Positions 34,853-42,805 of a DNA stretch of 64,000 nucleotides are shown here, piece by piece. The position numbers and the translations under genes are program-made. Position 1 is the first letter of the stretch, and each line of letters starts with the position of its first letter. The DNA comes from Methylobacterium bullatum (GTDB taxonomy: Bacteria > Pseudomonadota > Alphaproteobacteria > Rhizobiales > Beijerinckiaceae): the NCBI GenBank assembly GCA_902712845.1, contig LR743504.1:1710001-1774000 (forward strand). Direction: 5' to 3'. A model generated the notes under the pieces. That model was not told the origin of the DNA. It did no database searches and worked only from the letters and a program-made list of their open reading frames with translations.

Positions 34853-35551
34853 ATGAATAAGTACGTTGCGCTGTCCGCCATTGCCGTCGTCATGGCGACC
34901 CCCGCCGCCGCGCAGACCATGTCCGGCGATTTCCGGCTCCAGGCGATGCAAGCCAATGCGTTCGAGGTCCAGTCGAGCCAGATCGCGCTGTCGAAGAGCC
35001 GCAACCCGCAGGTCATCCGCTTCGCCCGTGACGCCGTGCGTGACCACCGGGCCGCGAACGTGGCCCTGGCCGGCGGCGAGCGGACCTATGCCGGCAACGG
35101 TGGTCCCGGCGGCTTGATCGGCGCACCCCTGGCGATCGCCGGTAGCGCGGTGGGCGCGGCCACGGGAGCCGCTACGGGTGTCGTGGCCGGTACGCTGAGC
35201 GGCGGCCCTGTCGGCGCCGTCGAGGGGATCGGCAGCGGCGCGAGCCGTGGCGCCGCCGCCGGAAGCCAAGCCTTCAACGGCGATGTCGACACCACCGCCG
35301 GCACCACCATGGTCCCGGTCGATCCGCAGCAGCAGGCCATGCTTTCCGAGCTCGCCGCCGCTCCGGCCGGCCCGCGCTTCGACCGTCTCTACGGCCAGAT
35401 CCAGGTGCGCTCGCACGAGGCGGCCATCGGCATGTACCAGTCCTACGCCCAGACCGGCACGAACCCGGCCCTGCGCGCCCATGCCGAGCAGGCGCTGCCG
35501 GTGCTCCAGCAGCATTATCAGATGGCGCAGCGCCTCCCCGGCGCCCGCTAA
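34853..35551 (+). CDS. DUF4142-like exported protein
   Basis: A 232-residue exported protein (signal MNKYVALSAIAVVMATPAAAQ) of the DUF4142 ferritin-like helical family. An N-terminal helical pair (DFRLQAMQANAFEVQSSQIALSKS...VIRFARDAVRDHRAAN) and a C-terminal pair (RFDRLYGQIQVRSHEAAIGMY...ALRAHAEQALPVLQQHYQM) carry Glu/His positions that could bind metal. Between them is an unusual Gly/Ala-rich insert (about 80-140: GAATGAATGVVAGTLSGG...). Predicted EcfG promoter upstream ties it to the general stress regulon, where DUF4142 genes often belong. A terminator follows. Confidence 0.82.
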   Translation: MNKYVALSAIAVVMATPAAAQTMSGDFRLQAMQANAFEVQSSQIALSKSRNPQVIRFARDAVRDHRAANVALAGGERTYAGNGGPGGLIGAPLAIAGSAVGAATGAATGVVAGTLSGGPVGAVEGIGSGASRGAAAGSQAFNGDVDTTAGTTMVPVDPQQQAMLSELAAAPAGPRFDRLYGQIQVRSHEAAIGMYQSYAQTGTNPALRAHAEQALPVLQQHYQMAQRLPGAR

Positions 35552-35608
35552 AGGGTCGGATCCTGCCGCCGCTTCACGGAGCGGCGGCGAGGCTGATGAA
35601 CACAAAAA

Positions 35609-35633
35609 ACGCCGGGCTGGCGAAGCCCGGCGT
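35609..35633. terminator. Bidirectional intrinsic terminator
   Basis: Stem ACGCCGGGCT / AGCCCGGCGT with a GGCGA loop, followed by CTTTCTT to the right and preceded by AAAAAA (T-run for the minus strand). It can end the DUF4142 transcript and, on the other strand, that of the carbonic anhydrase. Confidence 0.85.
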
Positions 35634-35667
35634 CTTTCTTTGCGCGGTTCTGAAGGTTCCGGCCGGC

Positions 35668-35699
35668 GAGCCCCCGCATCCGATGGAATGCGGGGGCTC
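35668..35699 (-). terminator. Hairpin after carbonic anhydrase
   Basis: Perfect 12-bp stem GAGCCCCCGCAT / ATGCGGGGGCTC with an 8-base loop, just after the carbonic anhydrase stop on the minus strand. No T-run; a strong stabiliser placed ahead of the intrinsic terminator at 35609. Confidence 0.7.
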
Positions 35700-35706
35700 T
35701 GTCGGT

Positions 35707-36378
35707 TCAGACTTCGCTGCTGTGCATCAGGGAGGCCGGGGTCATCGTCTTTCCGCCGCCATCGACGGCGGGCTCAAAATCCCCGGTCTCGGGATTGCGC
35801 AGGAGAAGCTCGCCATGGGCGATGCCGAAATGGGCGCCGTGGAGCGCCAGGCGGCCGTCGGCGACGCGCTCGCGCACGAAGGGGAACGTCATCAGGTTCT
35901 CGAGGCTCTGCGCCACGGTGGCGTATTCGAGGCGCGTCAGGTGGTCCGGCCCCTTCTGCACCTTGAGTTTCTCCTCGGCGCCCTTCACCAGGGAGACCCA
36001 CTTGCCGATGAAGTCGCTCGTCGAGAGCGGGCCCGGCGGGTTGGCGTAGGCCTTGATGCCGCCGCAGGTGGCATGACCGAGAACGACGATGTGCTTCACT
36101 TCCAGGGCCTGGACGGCGAACTCGATGGCCGCCGAGGTGCCGTGATACTCGCCGCCCTCCTCGAAGGGGGGCACGAGATTGGCCACGTTGCGGATGATGA
36201 AGAGTTCGCCCGGTCCGGTATCGAAGATCACTTCCGGCGAAACGCGGCTGTCACAGCAGCCGATCAGCAGGACTTCCGGGCTCTGCCCTTGTGCCAGGGC
36301 GGCGTAGCGTTTGGCCTCGTGGGACAAGCGTCCATCGAGGAACGACCGGTATCCTGAGGTCAGCTTTTGTGGGAACAT
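35707..36378 (-). CDS. Beta-carbonic anhydrase
   Basis: A 223-residue zinc enzyme that interconverts CO2 and bicarbonate in the cytosol, for carboxylations in C1 and fatty-acid metabolism. Zn ligands are Cys in LIGCCDSRVSP, and His and Cys in VLGHATCGGIKA, with the Asp-Arg dyad (CDSR) intact. It is of the common bacterial beta class. ATG 36378 (MFPQKLTSG) is chosen because GGAAGG lies 7 bases upstream; an in-frame ATG at 36393 has no SD. Confidence 0.93.
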   Translation of the reverse strand: MFPQKLTSGYRSFLDGRLSHEAKRYAALAQGQSPEVLLIGCCDSRVSPEVIFDTGPGELFIIRNVANLVPPFEEGGEYHGTSAAIEFAVQALEVKHIVVLGHATCGGIKAYANPPGPLSTSDFIGKWVSLVKGAEEKLKVQKGPDHLTRLEYATVAQSLENLMTFPFVRERVADGRLALHGAHFGIAHGELLLRNPETGDFEPAVDGGGKTMTPASLMHSSEV

Positions 36379-36522
36379 GCGTTTTCCTTCCATGAGCGTT
36401 GTTGTTGGGGGTCGCCGTGACGACCCGGTTCTCGACATTCAGCCTCGACTAGCGAGACCTGTGCCGTATCTGGTTCCGAGCCCCTATTTGGCCCAGTCTC
36501 GGGCCGGTGGCCCAGTGCGGGT

Positions 36523-37083
36523 TCACACCTGATGCCAGGCCAGGGTGACGGGTGGCTCGGGCCGCTCGCCCGACGCGATGCGCCTGGCCAGGCGGGCGAG
36601 GCCCGCGGGCTCGATCCGCTCACCGCTGGCGTCCAACTCGTCGAGCGTCCACCAGCGCGTGCCGAGGACCGTGCTGTCCTCGGTCTCGGCGAGGCGGCTG
36701 GTATCGACCTCGTCGCTGGGCAGACGCACGACGAAATAGCGTTCGCGGGCATCACGCGGCTTCGGAAACAGAAAGAACGGACCGTCGCAGGCAGCGACCT
36801 GCGGCCCGATCTCGGCATCGAAAACCCCGATTTCCTCTCCGAGTTCCCGAAGGCAGGCTTGCGCGTGGCTTTCGCCGGGCTCCAACCCGCCACCGGGCAT
36901 GAACCAGAAGGTCCGCTCGTCCGGCCTCGACGGATCGATGGGGCGTTGCGCCTCGTAGGCGATCAGGAGCAGCCGGTCCTGCGGGTCGAAGACGAGGGCA
37001 CGGGCGACGTGGCGCAGGGGAGGCGCACCGGTCCCTTGGATGGGCTTGCGTTCGGGGGGCTGGGTCGACGAGGGAAGAATCAT
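36523..37083 (-). CDS. Nudix hydrolase
   Basis: A 186-residue Nudix enzyme hydrolysing a nucleoside diphosphate-linked substrate. The Nudix box GX5EX7REUXEEXGU is seen: GGGLEPGESHAQACLRELGEEIG, with all the metal-binding Glu residues. Substrate unknown. It lies 9 bases downstream of the DUF429 gene (same strand), so the two are one operon. Confidence 0.88.
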   Translation of the reverse strand: MILPSSTQPPERKPIQGTGAPPLRHVARALVFDPQDRLLLIAYEAQRPIDPSRPDERTFWFMPGGGLEPGESHAQACLRELGEEIGVFDAEIGPQVAACDGPFFLFPKPRDARERYFVVRLPSDEVDTSRLAETEDSTVLGTRWWTLDELDASGERIEPAGLARLARRIASGERPEPPVTLAWHQV

Positions 37084-37092
37084 GACGACGGT

Positions 37093-37845
37093 CTAACAGG
37101 GAATCGGACCCTCGCCAGCAGGCGCCCAGATCACCACGGGCAGGCCGTGACTGTCGCGACCCGGCGGGTCGGGCATCGGGACGGCGCGTCCGAGGACGAT
37201 GTCGCGGGCGACGACCAGGGCGGCGAGGGCGTCGAGGTGATCGTCGGCCCCCACGCCCGCCGGTCTGCCTGCGTCCACCAGCATCGCGGGTAGACCGGCC
37301 CTGCGCAGGAGCGCGCGGCGCTCCTCCAGCCCTTCCCGACGCCCCGGCCCCTTCTTGGCCGATGCCAGCGGACGGTCGCCGTTGAGGCGGCGGAACGCCA
37401 CTTCCGGGTGAGCCTCGTGAACCCGCTCGCGCAGCGGCGGCCGCGCGAGGAGTAGATCGTCCACCTCGCGGATGTAGCGGGTGATGTTCCAGCACTGAAT
37501 CGAGGGCGCGAAGGGAGGGACGCTGGCGGCGCGGGAGAGCGCCTTGGCCTCCTCGTAGCTTCCCGCATGGATTGCTGCCCGTGGCGGAACCGGGAAGACG
37601 CTGGATCGCCCGCCCGCGAGATAGGCCCTGGCCGCGCGGTCGGCGACCCGGCCGCCGCCCTCGACGCGGTCGGGCAGGCCGATCGGGACGTCGATCCCGA
37701 CGCAGACCGGGGCTTCCGTCCCGTCCAGGATATCGCAGACGCGGGCAAAACGCCCGGCGCGGTATCGGCCGGGGTCGTCGAGATCGAGGAGGGCTCCGGC
37801 CCAGGCGCCGCGGCAGCCGTCGAGTCCGGCGATCCAGCGTGTCAT
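37093..37845 (-). CDS. DUF429 family protein
   Basis: A 250-residue protein of the DUF429 (RNase H-like, putative nuclease) family. Seen: WIAGLDGCRGAWAGALLD (Asp), CVGIDVPIGLPD (Asp), FPVPPRAAIHAGSYEEAKAL, HEAHPEVAFRRLNG, and late GADDHLDALAALVVAR (paired Asp). The Asp pattern suggests a metal-dependent RNase H-like active site; biochemical role unknown. It is followed by the Nudix gene, so a nucleotide-clean-up role can be guessed but not shown. ATG 37845 is chosen because homologous sequence begins at MTRWIAGLDG. Confidence 0.82.
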   Translation of the reverse strand: MTRWIAGLDGCRGAWAGALLDLDDPGRYRAGRFARVCDILDGTEAPVCVGIDVPIGLPDRVEGGGRVADRAARAYLAGGRSSVFPVPPRAAIHAGSYEEAKALSRAASVPPFAPSIQCWNITRYIREVDDLLLARPPLRERVHEAHPEVAFRRLNGDRPLASAKKGPGRREGLEERRALLRRAGLPAMLVDAGRPAGVGADDHLDALAALVVARDIVLGRAVPMPDPPGRDSHGLPVVIWAPAGEGPIPC

Positions 37846-37968
37846 GCGAGCCCCGCGAACCGCGACGGCTCTGGCGGGTTGACGCTGCTCAAGGACGGCC
37901 GGCTTCGAGGGCCGTCCCGTCGCACCGGGTAACGCCGCCGCCGGCGGCACGCTTCACAGGATCGTTCC

Positions 37969-38367
37969 ATGGACATCGCCGTCGACAAGGTCACCGAGAT
38001 CATCCTCCGGGTCAGGGCGCTCGACGTGAAGGAAGGTGCCACCGACCCCGATTCAGGCTCCAACCCGATCGATGACGGCTCCACCGACGTGCTCACTTCG
38101 GGCACCGACGATGCCACCGAGTCGGAGGTCCGCTCGATGATCTCCGGCCTCAACGACGACGAGCGGGCCAACCTCCTCGCCCTTCTCTATGTCGGGCGCG
38201 GCGACATGGAGGCGGAGGAATGGGGCGAGGCCGTGCGCTTCGCCCGCGAACGCGAGGCGGTGGGCGAGGGGGCGCTGCACGAGATCATGGCCTCGCCCGA
38301 TGCGGGTGATCTCCTCGACGAAGGGCTTGCCGCTCTCGGGATCAGCCAGGACGTCTCGGAGGCATGA
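37969..38367 (+). CDS. DUF3775 protein
   Basis: A 132-residue acidic protein of the DUF3775 family, found in Hyphomicrobiales. Helical N-terminus (DKVTEIILRVRALDVKEG), a Asp/Ser/Thr-rich linker (about 25-50), and a conserved C-terminal block (EVRSMISGLNDDERANLLALLYVGRGD). Function unknown. It is divergent from the DUF429-Nudix operon and has no close partner. Confidence 0.78.
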   Translation: MDIAVDKVTEIILRVRALDVKEGATDPDSGSNPIDDGSTDVLTSGTDDATESEVRSMISGLNDDERANLLALLYVGRGDMEAEEWGEAVRFAREREAVGEGALHEIMASPDAGDLLDEGLAALGISQDVSEA

Positions 38368-38513
38368 GACCGAAGGGTGGTGAGCCGGCTCACCACCCTC
38401 CGCCCGCGCGGTGGCTCGTGTCCGCCGTGCCCGGCCGTCGGCTGGGGCGGTTCGGCGAGGCGCCGGGGGCAACGATCGCCCGTTTCCGCCACAATGCCCC
38501 GAAATCCACAGCG

Positions 38514-38528
38514 TTAACCTTTTATTAA
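38514..38528 (+). promoter_or_regulatory. CtrA box 1
   Basis: TTAA-CCTTTTA-TTAA, an exact match to the CtrA full-site consensus TTAA-N7-TTAA, 72 bases before the BTLCP start. Confidence 0.7.
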
Positions 38529-38567
38529 CCCGACGATTGCCGTTCCAGCGTGGCCGTGAGACGTTCG

Positions 38568-38582
38568 TTAACAACAGATTAA
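38568..38582 (+). promoter_or_regulatory. CtrA box 2
   Basis: TTAA-CAACAGA-TTAA, a second exact CtrA consensus match, 54 bases after box 1 and 18 bases before the ATG. The site near the start may act as a repressing site. Confidence 0.65.
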
Positions 38583-38599
38583 CGGGACGAGCGGCGGCC

Positions 38600-39277
38600 A
38601 TGCGGATCGCGATTTCGAAGTTCCACGATGCGGTGCACGCCCTCAAGCGCGGCATCGGCGGTTTGGGTCTGCTCTCCGGCCTGGCGGTCGCGTCCCTTGC
38701 CGCCATGCCGACCCTCGCCTCCGCTCAGACCTTAGCCTCACTCCCCAGCGTGGCGAGCACCATCTCCACCACCGGCGCCGCCCGCCCGATCAGCGCCTGG
38801 ATCACCTTCTGCGAGACCTACGCCGCCGAATGCGCGGTGAATGTCTCGGAGCCCGCCACGATCAGCCTGACGCCAGGTGTCTGGAATACCATCGTCTCGG
38901 TGAACCGCCGCGTGAACAAGTCCATCCGTGCCGTCACTGACATGGAGCAGCTCGGCATGGCCGACCGCTGGGATCTGGCCGAATCCGGTGCCGGCGATTG
39001 CGAGGATTTCCAGCTCCTGAAGCGCAAGCTCCTCGCCGAGGCCGGCCTGCCGCGCCGGGCCATGCGGATGACGGTGGTCATCGATGAGAAGGGGGAGGGG
39101 CATGCCGTCCTCACCCTGATCACCGACCGGGGCGACCTCATCCTCGACAACAAGACCAACAGCGTGCTGCCCTGGCGCCAGACCGGCTACACCTTCATCA
39201 AACGCGAGAGCCAGAACGCCATGGCCTGGGTGTCCCTCGGCCGTGCCGCGTCGCCGGTGACCACCGCCAACCGCTGA
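38600..39277 (+). CDS. Transglutaminase-like cysteine peptidase (BTLCP)
   Basis: A 225-residue exported protein with a long N-terminal signal (about 1-36). It belongs to the bacterial transglutaminase-like cysteine proteinase family. Cys in AGDCEDFQLLKRKLL, His in GEGHAVLTL and Asp in LILDNKTN form the catalytic triad. Family members (LapG type) can cleave surface adhesins, or act in cell-envelope turnover. The promoter carries two perfect CtrA boxes, linking expression to cell cycle or polarity. ATG 38600 is preferred; upstream frame lacks signal-peptide logic. Confidence 0.85.
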   Translation: MRIAISKFHDAVHALKRGIGGLGLLSGLAVASLAAMPTLASAQTLASLPSVASTISTTGAARPISAWITFCETYAAECAVNVSEPATISLTPGVWNTIVSVNRRVNKSIRAVTDMEQLGMADRWDLAESGAGDCEDFQLLKRKLLAEAGLPRRAMRMTVVIDEKGEGHAVLTLITDRGDLILDNKTNSVLPWRQTGYTFIKRESQNAMAWVSLGRAASPVTTANR

Positions 39278-39323
39278 GCAGGTTCGGCAAAAGCGGTCAC
39301 CGGTTTTGCGTCCCAGAACCTGC
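39278..39323. repeat. Palindromic intergenic repeat
   Basis: Outer stem GCAGGTTC (39278-39285) / GAACCTGC (39316-39323) with an inner GCAAAA / TTTTGC stem around GCGGTCACCG. The motif AAGCGGTCACCGGTTTT is a typical dispersed Rhizobiales element. It begins one base after the BTLCP stop, so it may also act as a terminator. Confidence 0.65.
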
Positions 39324-39427
39324 GACACTTCAAAGCTTGAACGAGGTGAAGCGTTGGCTTGCCAATGCGAGCCTGCTCGGGAGCGAGATGTGCCGTCCCG
39401 GAGGGAGATCGCATCAAAGGCGATACA

Positions 39428-39442
39428 TTAGCGACTTGTTAA
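39428..39442 (+). promoter_or_regulatory. CtrA-like site (one mismatch)
   Basis: TTAG-CGACTTG-TTAA differs from the CtrA consensus by one base. It lies 43 bases upstream of the small secreted protein at 39485. Confidence 0.35.
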
Positions 39443-39484
39443 GCGCGTGCGGGTGAGGGTCGCCGGGTTCGGGAATCTCTCGCC

Positions 39485-39829
39485 ATGACGACGCTGAGCC
39501 GCTTGCCCGCAGCCTTGCTGCTGGCCGCCATCCTGCCCCTGTGCTGCACGGCCCCCGCCTCGGCCCTGAATTCCGACGTCGGTACCCTGCACGCCTCCTG
39601 GCGCGGATGCCTGCATCGGAATTTTGACCTGCAGGCACTCGTTACGAGCCGGACACTCGCCGTGGAGTCGGCCGTGAAATCCTGCCGCGCCAGCGAAGCG
39701 GCTTATCTCGCCGCCCTGTCGACGTCCCCCCTGGTGGATGACGAGGATGTGTCCCGGGTCCGACCGGCCCTGATCCAGCGCGCCAAGGGCTGGCTTCTCC
39801 AGAAGGCCAGCGCGGCGCGTCCGCTCTGA
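39485..39829 (+). CDS. Small secreted protein, unknown
   Basis: A 114-residue exported protein (signal MTTLSRLPAALLLAAILPLCCTAPASA). The mature part is helical, about 85 residues, with two Cys (WRGCLHRNF, VKSCRAS) that could form a disulfide. I do not recognise the family. The stop is 8 bases from the end of the convergent GGDEF-EAL gene. A weak CtrA-like site sits upstream. Confidence 0.65.
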   Translation: MTTLSRLPAALLLAAILPLCCTAPASALNSDVGTLHASWRGCLHRNFDLQALVTSRTLAVESAVKSCRASEAAYLAALSTSPLVDDEDVSRVRPALIQRAKGWLLQKASAARPL

Positions 39830-39836
39830 CGTCTCG

Positions 39837-42050
39837 TCAGGCCGCTTTCGGACCCCGCCGGCCTTCGAGCCGGCCGCCCATGACCAGGGCAGCCAGCGCC
39901 TCGGCGGTCATGGCCCGGCCGTAGAGATAGCCCTGGCCCTCGCGGCAGCCCATGATGCGCAGCATCGTGTCCTGCTCGATCGTCTCGATTCCCTCCGCGA
40001 TGACATCCAGGCCGAAGCTCTGAGCCATGCCGAGCACGGCCCGGACGATCTCCGCGTCGTGCCGATCCGTGAGGATGTCCCGCACGAAGCCGCGGTCGAT
40101 CTTCAGGCGCGTCAGCGGGAAACGCTTGAGCGAACTCAGCGAGGCGTAGCCGGTGCCGAAATCGTCGAAGGCGATGGAGACGCCGTGCCGATGGAGCTCG
40201 CGCAACGGGTCCAGCAGGGAATCGTCGGTCTGAAGGGCGATCCGCTCCGTGACCTCGATTTCGAGCAGGCTCGGCGGCAAGGCGTGGCGTTCCAGGGCGC
40301 CGATCACCTCGCGAGCCAGCCGCCCCGTCCTGAGATGAGCCCCGAACAGGTTCACGGCGACCCGCAAGGGAGGCAGGCCGAGGGTGCGCCAGAGCGCGGA
40401 TTGCCGGCAGGCATCGTCGACGATCCATCGGCCGACGGAGGCGGCGAGGGGATGCGCTTCGAGGGCGTCGATGAAGGCGGCCGGCAACAGCAGGCCGCGG
40501 GTGGGATGCTGCCACCTCACCAGGGCTTCGGCACCGATCACCTGTCCCGAATCCAGCTCGACCTGCGGCTGGTAGTGCAGCACCAGTTCGGCACGCTCCA
40601 CCGCTCGGGTCAGCTCGTCGTGGAGTGTCCGCCGGGCGACGACCGCATTGCGCATGGATTGTTCGAACAGGCGAAAGCAGCGCCGCCCGTCACGCTTGGC
40701 CTGGTAGAGGGCCAGATCCGCATCGGCGATCAGCTCGTCCCGGACGGTTCCCGGCCCGCCTATCGCCGCGCCGATGCTGAGACCCACATGGAAGACGTGC
40801 CCTGCCACCGGGAACGGGGTCTGGAACGCCTCTAGGATCTGCGCGGCCAGGGCGCCCGCATCGAGCGGGTTGCCCCGGCCCGGCAGGAGCAGCGCGAACT
40901 CGTCCCCACCGAACCGGGCCACCGTGATCTGGGAGGTGACCCAGGACGAGAGCCGAACCGCCACGGCCTGGAGCAGCACGTCCCCGACGGCGTGACCCAG
41001 GCTGTCGTTGACCTCCTTGAAGCCGTCGAGATCGAGCAGCATCACCGTGGCGTGCTGGTCCGTCGCGAGGATGGCGTCCAGGCGCTCGTCGAAGAGGGCG
41101 CGGTTGGTGAGGCCGGTCAGCTTGTCGTGGTGAGCCAGTTGGACCAGCTTGGCGTCGCGGGCGCGCCACTCGCTGATGTCGCGGATGACGGCGCCCATCC
41201 CGATCCCGCCGGGTCCCTGCCAGATCGACATCGAGAACTCGATCGGGAACGTGCGACCGTCGCGGTGCAGGGCCGTCAACTCGATGGTGCGGCCGGCCAA
41301 TTGTGATGCCCCTCCGGAGACGATCCGGCGAAGCCCCGCTCTGTGGGCGGCGCGGAGCGGCTCGGGAATGATGATCTCCACGGGCCAGCCGACCATCCCG
41401 CCCGCGCCATAGCCGAACAAGGCCTCGGCCGAGGGATTGCAGAAGGTGATCGTGCCCGTCCCATCCACGACGAGCAGAGCATATTCGGCGGCCTGAGCGA
41501 AGCCGATCGCCGCCGCGTTGGCCAGTTGCGCCCGGCGAATCTCCAGCCGGTCCATGACGAGGTCGGCGAAAGCGGCGAGCTTCGACCGCTCGGCATCGTC
41601 GAAACCGCCGCGCGGCGTCGTGTCGAGAACGCAGAGCGAGCCGATGCAATGCCCCTCGGCCGTGATCAGAGGCGCGCCGGCATGGAACCTGACGCTCGGC
41701 AGATCGCGGAAGAGGAGGCCGTCCTCGTCCGCGTTCGCCACCACGATCCCGGATTGTGTGAGGACGCGCTCGTAGGGCAGGCCGTGTCGCGGCAGCCGGT
41801 GGAGATCGACGCCGATCCGGGCCACCAGCCAGGAGACCTCGTCGTCCACGAGGGAAACCCAGGCCATCGGCGTTCCGAGGCTCGCCGCCGTCACCGCGAC
41901 GATGCGTTCGAGGCCGGCATCGGGGGCGGTGCCGATCATGCGGGAGGGATGCAAAGCGGCCAGGCGCTCGGCATCGTCCGTCGGGGCCGGTCGGTCGTCG
42001 GTTCCGGCGGGTGCCGATGGTGGAGGATTCATGGTGTCGGCACCGAGCAT
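39837..42050 (-). CDS. GAF-PAS-GGDEF-EAL cyclic-di-GMP protein
   Basis: A 737-residue cytosolic c-di-GMP enzyme. The order is GAF (about 45-170, RFHAGAPLIT..GSLCVLDT), PAS (about 180-300), GGDEF (about 305-460, intact GGDEF at 381-385, no RxxD I-site in front) and EAL (about 475-720: GAEALVRWQHP, FDDFGTGYASL, KIDRGFV, AEGIET intact). Both synthesis and breakdown are possible. The GAF domain may bind a small ligand or heme. Start ATG 42050 or the in-frame ATG 42032 (MNPPPS); neither has a clear SD. Monocistronic. Confidence 0.9.
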   Translation of the reverse strand: MLGADTMNPPPSAPAGTDDRPAPTDDAERLAALHPSRMIGTAPDAGLERIVAVTAASLGTPMAWVSLVDDEVSWLVARIGVDLHRLPRHGLPYERVLTQSGIVVANADEDGLLFRDLPSVRFHAGAPLITAEGHCIGSLCVLDTTPRGGFDDAERSKLAAFADLVMDRLEIRRAQLANAAAIGFAQAAEYALLVVDGTGTITFCNPSAEALFGYGAGGMVGWPVEIIIPEPLRAAHRAGLRRIVSGGASQLAGRTIELTALHRDGRTFPIEFSMSIWQGPGGIGMGAVIRDISEWRARDAKLVQLAHHDKLTGLTNRALFDERLDAILATDQHATVMLLDLDGFKEVNDSLGHAVGDVLLQAVAVRLSSWVTSQITVARFGGDEFALLLPGRGNPLDAGALAAQILEAFQTPFPVAGHVFHVGLSIGAAIGGPGTVRDELIADADLALYQAKRDGRRCFRLFEQSMRNAVVARRTLHDELTRAVERAELVLHYQPQVELDSGQVIGAEALVRWQHPTRGLLLPAAFIDALEAHPLAASVGRWIVDDACRQSALWRTLGLPPLRVAVNLFGAHLRTGRLAREVIGALERHALPPSLLEIEVTERIALQTDDSLLDPLRELHRHGVSIAFDDFGTGYASLSSLKRFPLTRLKIDRGFVRDILTDRHDAEIVRAVLGMAQSFGLDVIAEGIETIEQDTMLRIMGCREGQGYLYGRAMTAEALAALVMGGRLEGRRGPKAA

Positions 42051-42483
42051 GAGCGGTTTCAGTGGAAATACTCTATCAAATGCTAACAGACCGTGCGGCC
42101 AGGGCTCGGACGTATCGATGTCGTTGGCGTGTTGAAGATTCCGCCTTCATGGGGCGAAGGCCGGACAATCGGCAGTCTTGAAAAGAACAGGTCAACAATC
42201 CTGACGGATATTGCGAAATCTCTCGGGAGGCGGTCGACGATACCTCAAACATCAGATGTGGCTACGGTTCCACCCATGGGCCGACTTGAGGCGACATTGG
42301 TCACGTGCGTCGTTTTTCAGACCGAGAGACGTCTGGGTAAATGCTGCGCGATGATCAATCAAATATCCGAAATCCTATTAAAATCTCTTAACCATTTCGA
42401 AAAATCACCGCAAACCAAAACTTTGATAATGGCTTGATGTATATCTATCGTTCCATCAGATTTCGATCCGACGGAGGTCAATC
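42051..42483. other. Divergent intergenic region
   Basis: About 430 bases between GGDEF-EAL (minus) and the interrupted small gene (plus). The last 130 bases are AT-rich and contain the leader of the small gene with its SD (GGAGG at 42473-42477). A 114-codon frame (42093-42437) lacks any RBS or recognisable protein character and is not called. Confidence 0.5.
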
Positions 42484-42699
42484 ATGGCGCATTCGATCTA
42501 CGTGAGGAAGATCGGCGAGGGCTGCGAGAGTTCCTGGAAGACTCTGGCCCATGCCATCCAGACCCGGAGCGAGGCGGTCATGCTCGCCCGGAGACTGGCA
42601 TCGTCCTATCCGTAGTCGGGTGCGGATCCCTTCAAGCGGGTGTTCTGGTTCCGCGACCGGACCGGGCTGCACGAGATCCGGGCCTCCCCCGAAAGCTAA
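42484..42699 (+). pseudogene. Small gene interrupted by an in-frame TAG
   Basis: ATG 42484 follows a strong SD (GGAGG, 6 bases). The frame encodes 43 residues (MAHSIYVRKIGEGCESSWKT...LASSYP) and stops at TAG 42613-42615. Directly in frame after the TAG come 27 more codons (SGADPFKRVFWFRDRTG...SPES) ending in TAA 42697-42699. The continuation, rich in Trp, Phe and Arg, looks like genuine protein, so either a nonsense mutation truncated a 71-residue protein or the TAG is read through. If the short form is real it is a 43-residue protein. Family not recognised. Confidence 0.6.
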
Positions 42700-42805
42700 T
42701 TCCGGATCGCTCTTCCTGTGCGGTGAGAGCTTGAAACGGGAGGGGGGCGGCGGTATCGCCGGGCGGCCGGTGCATCGAGCCACGGCGTCAGGAGATCGCC
42801 GCGCC

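Noticed and set aside
42093-42437. 114-codon plus-strand frame in the gap after the GAF-GGDEF-EAL gene
   Set aside because: No ribosome binding site, no known motif; composition unlike protein-coding DNA of this genome.
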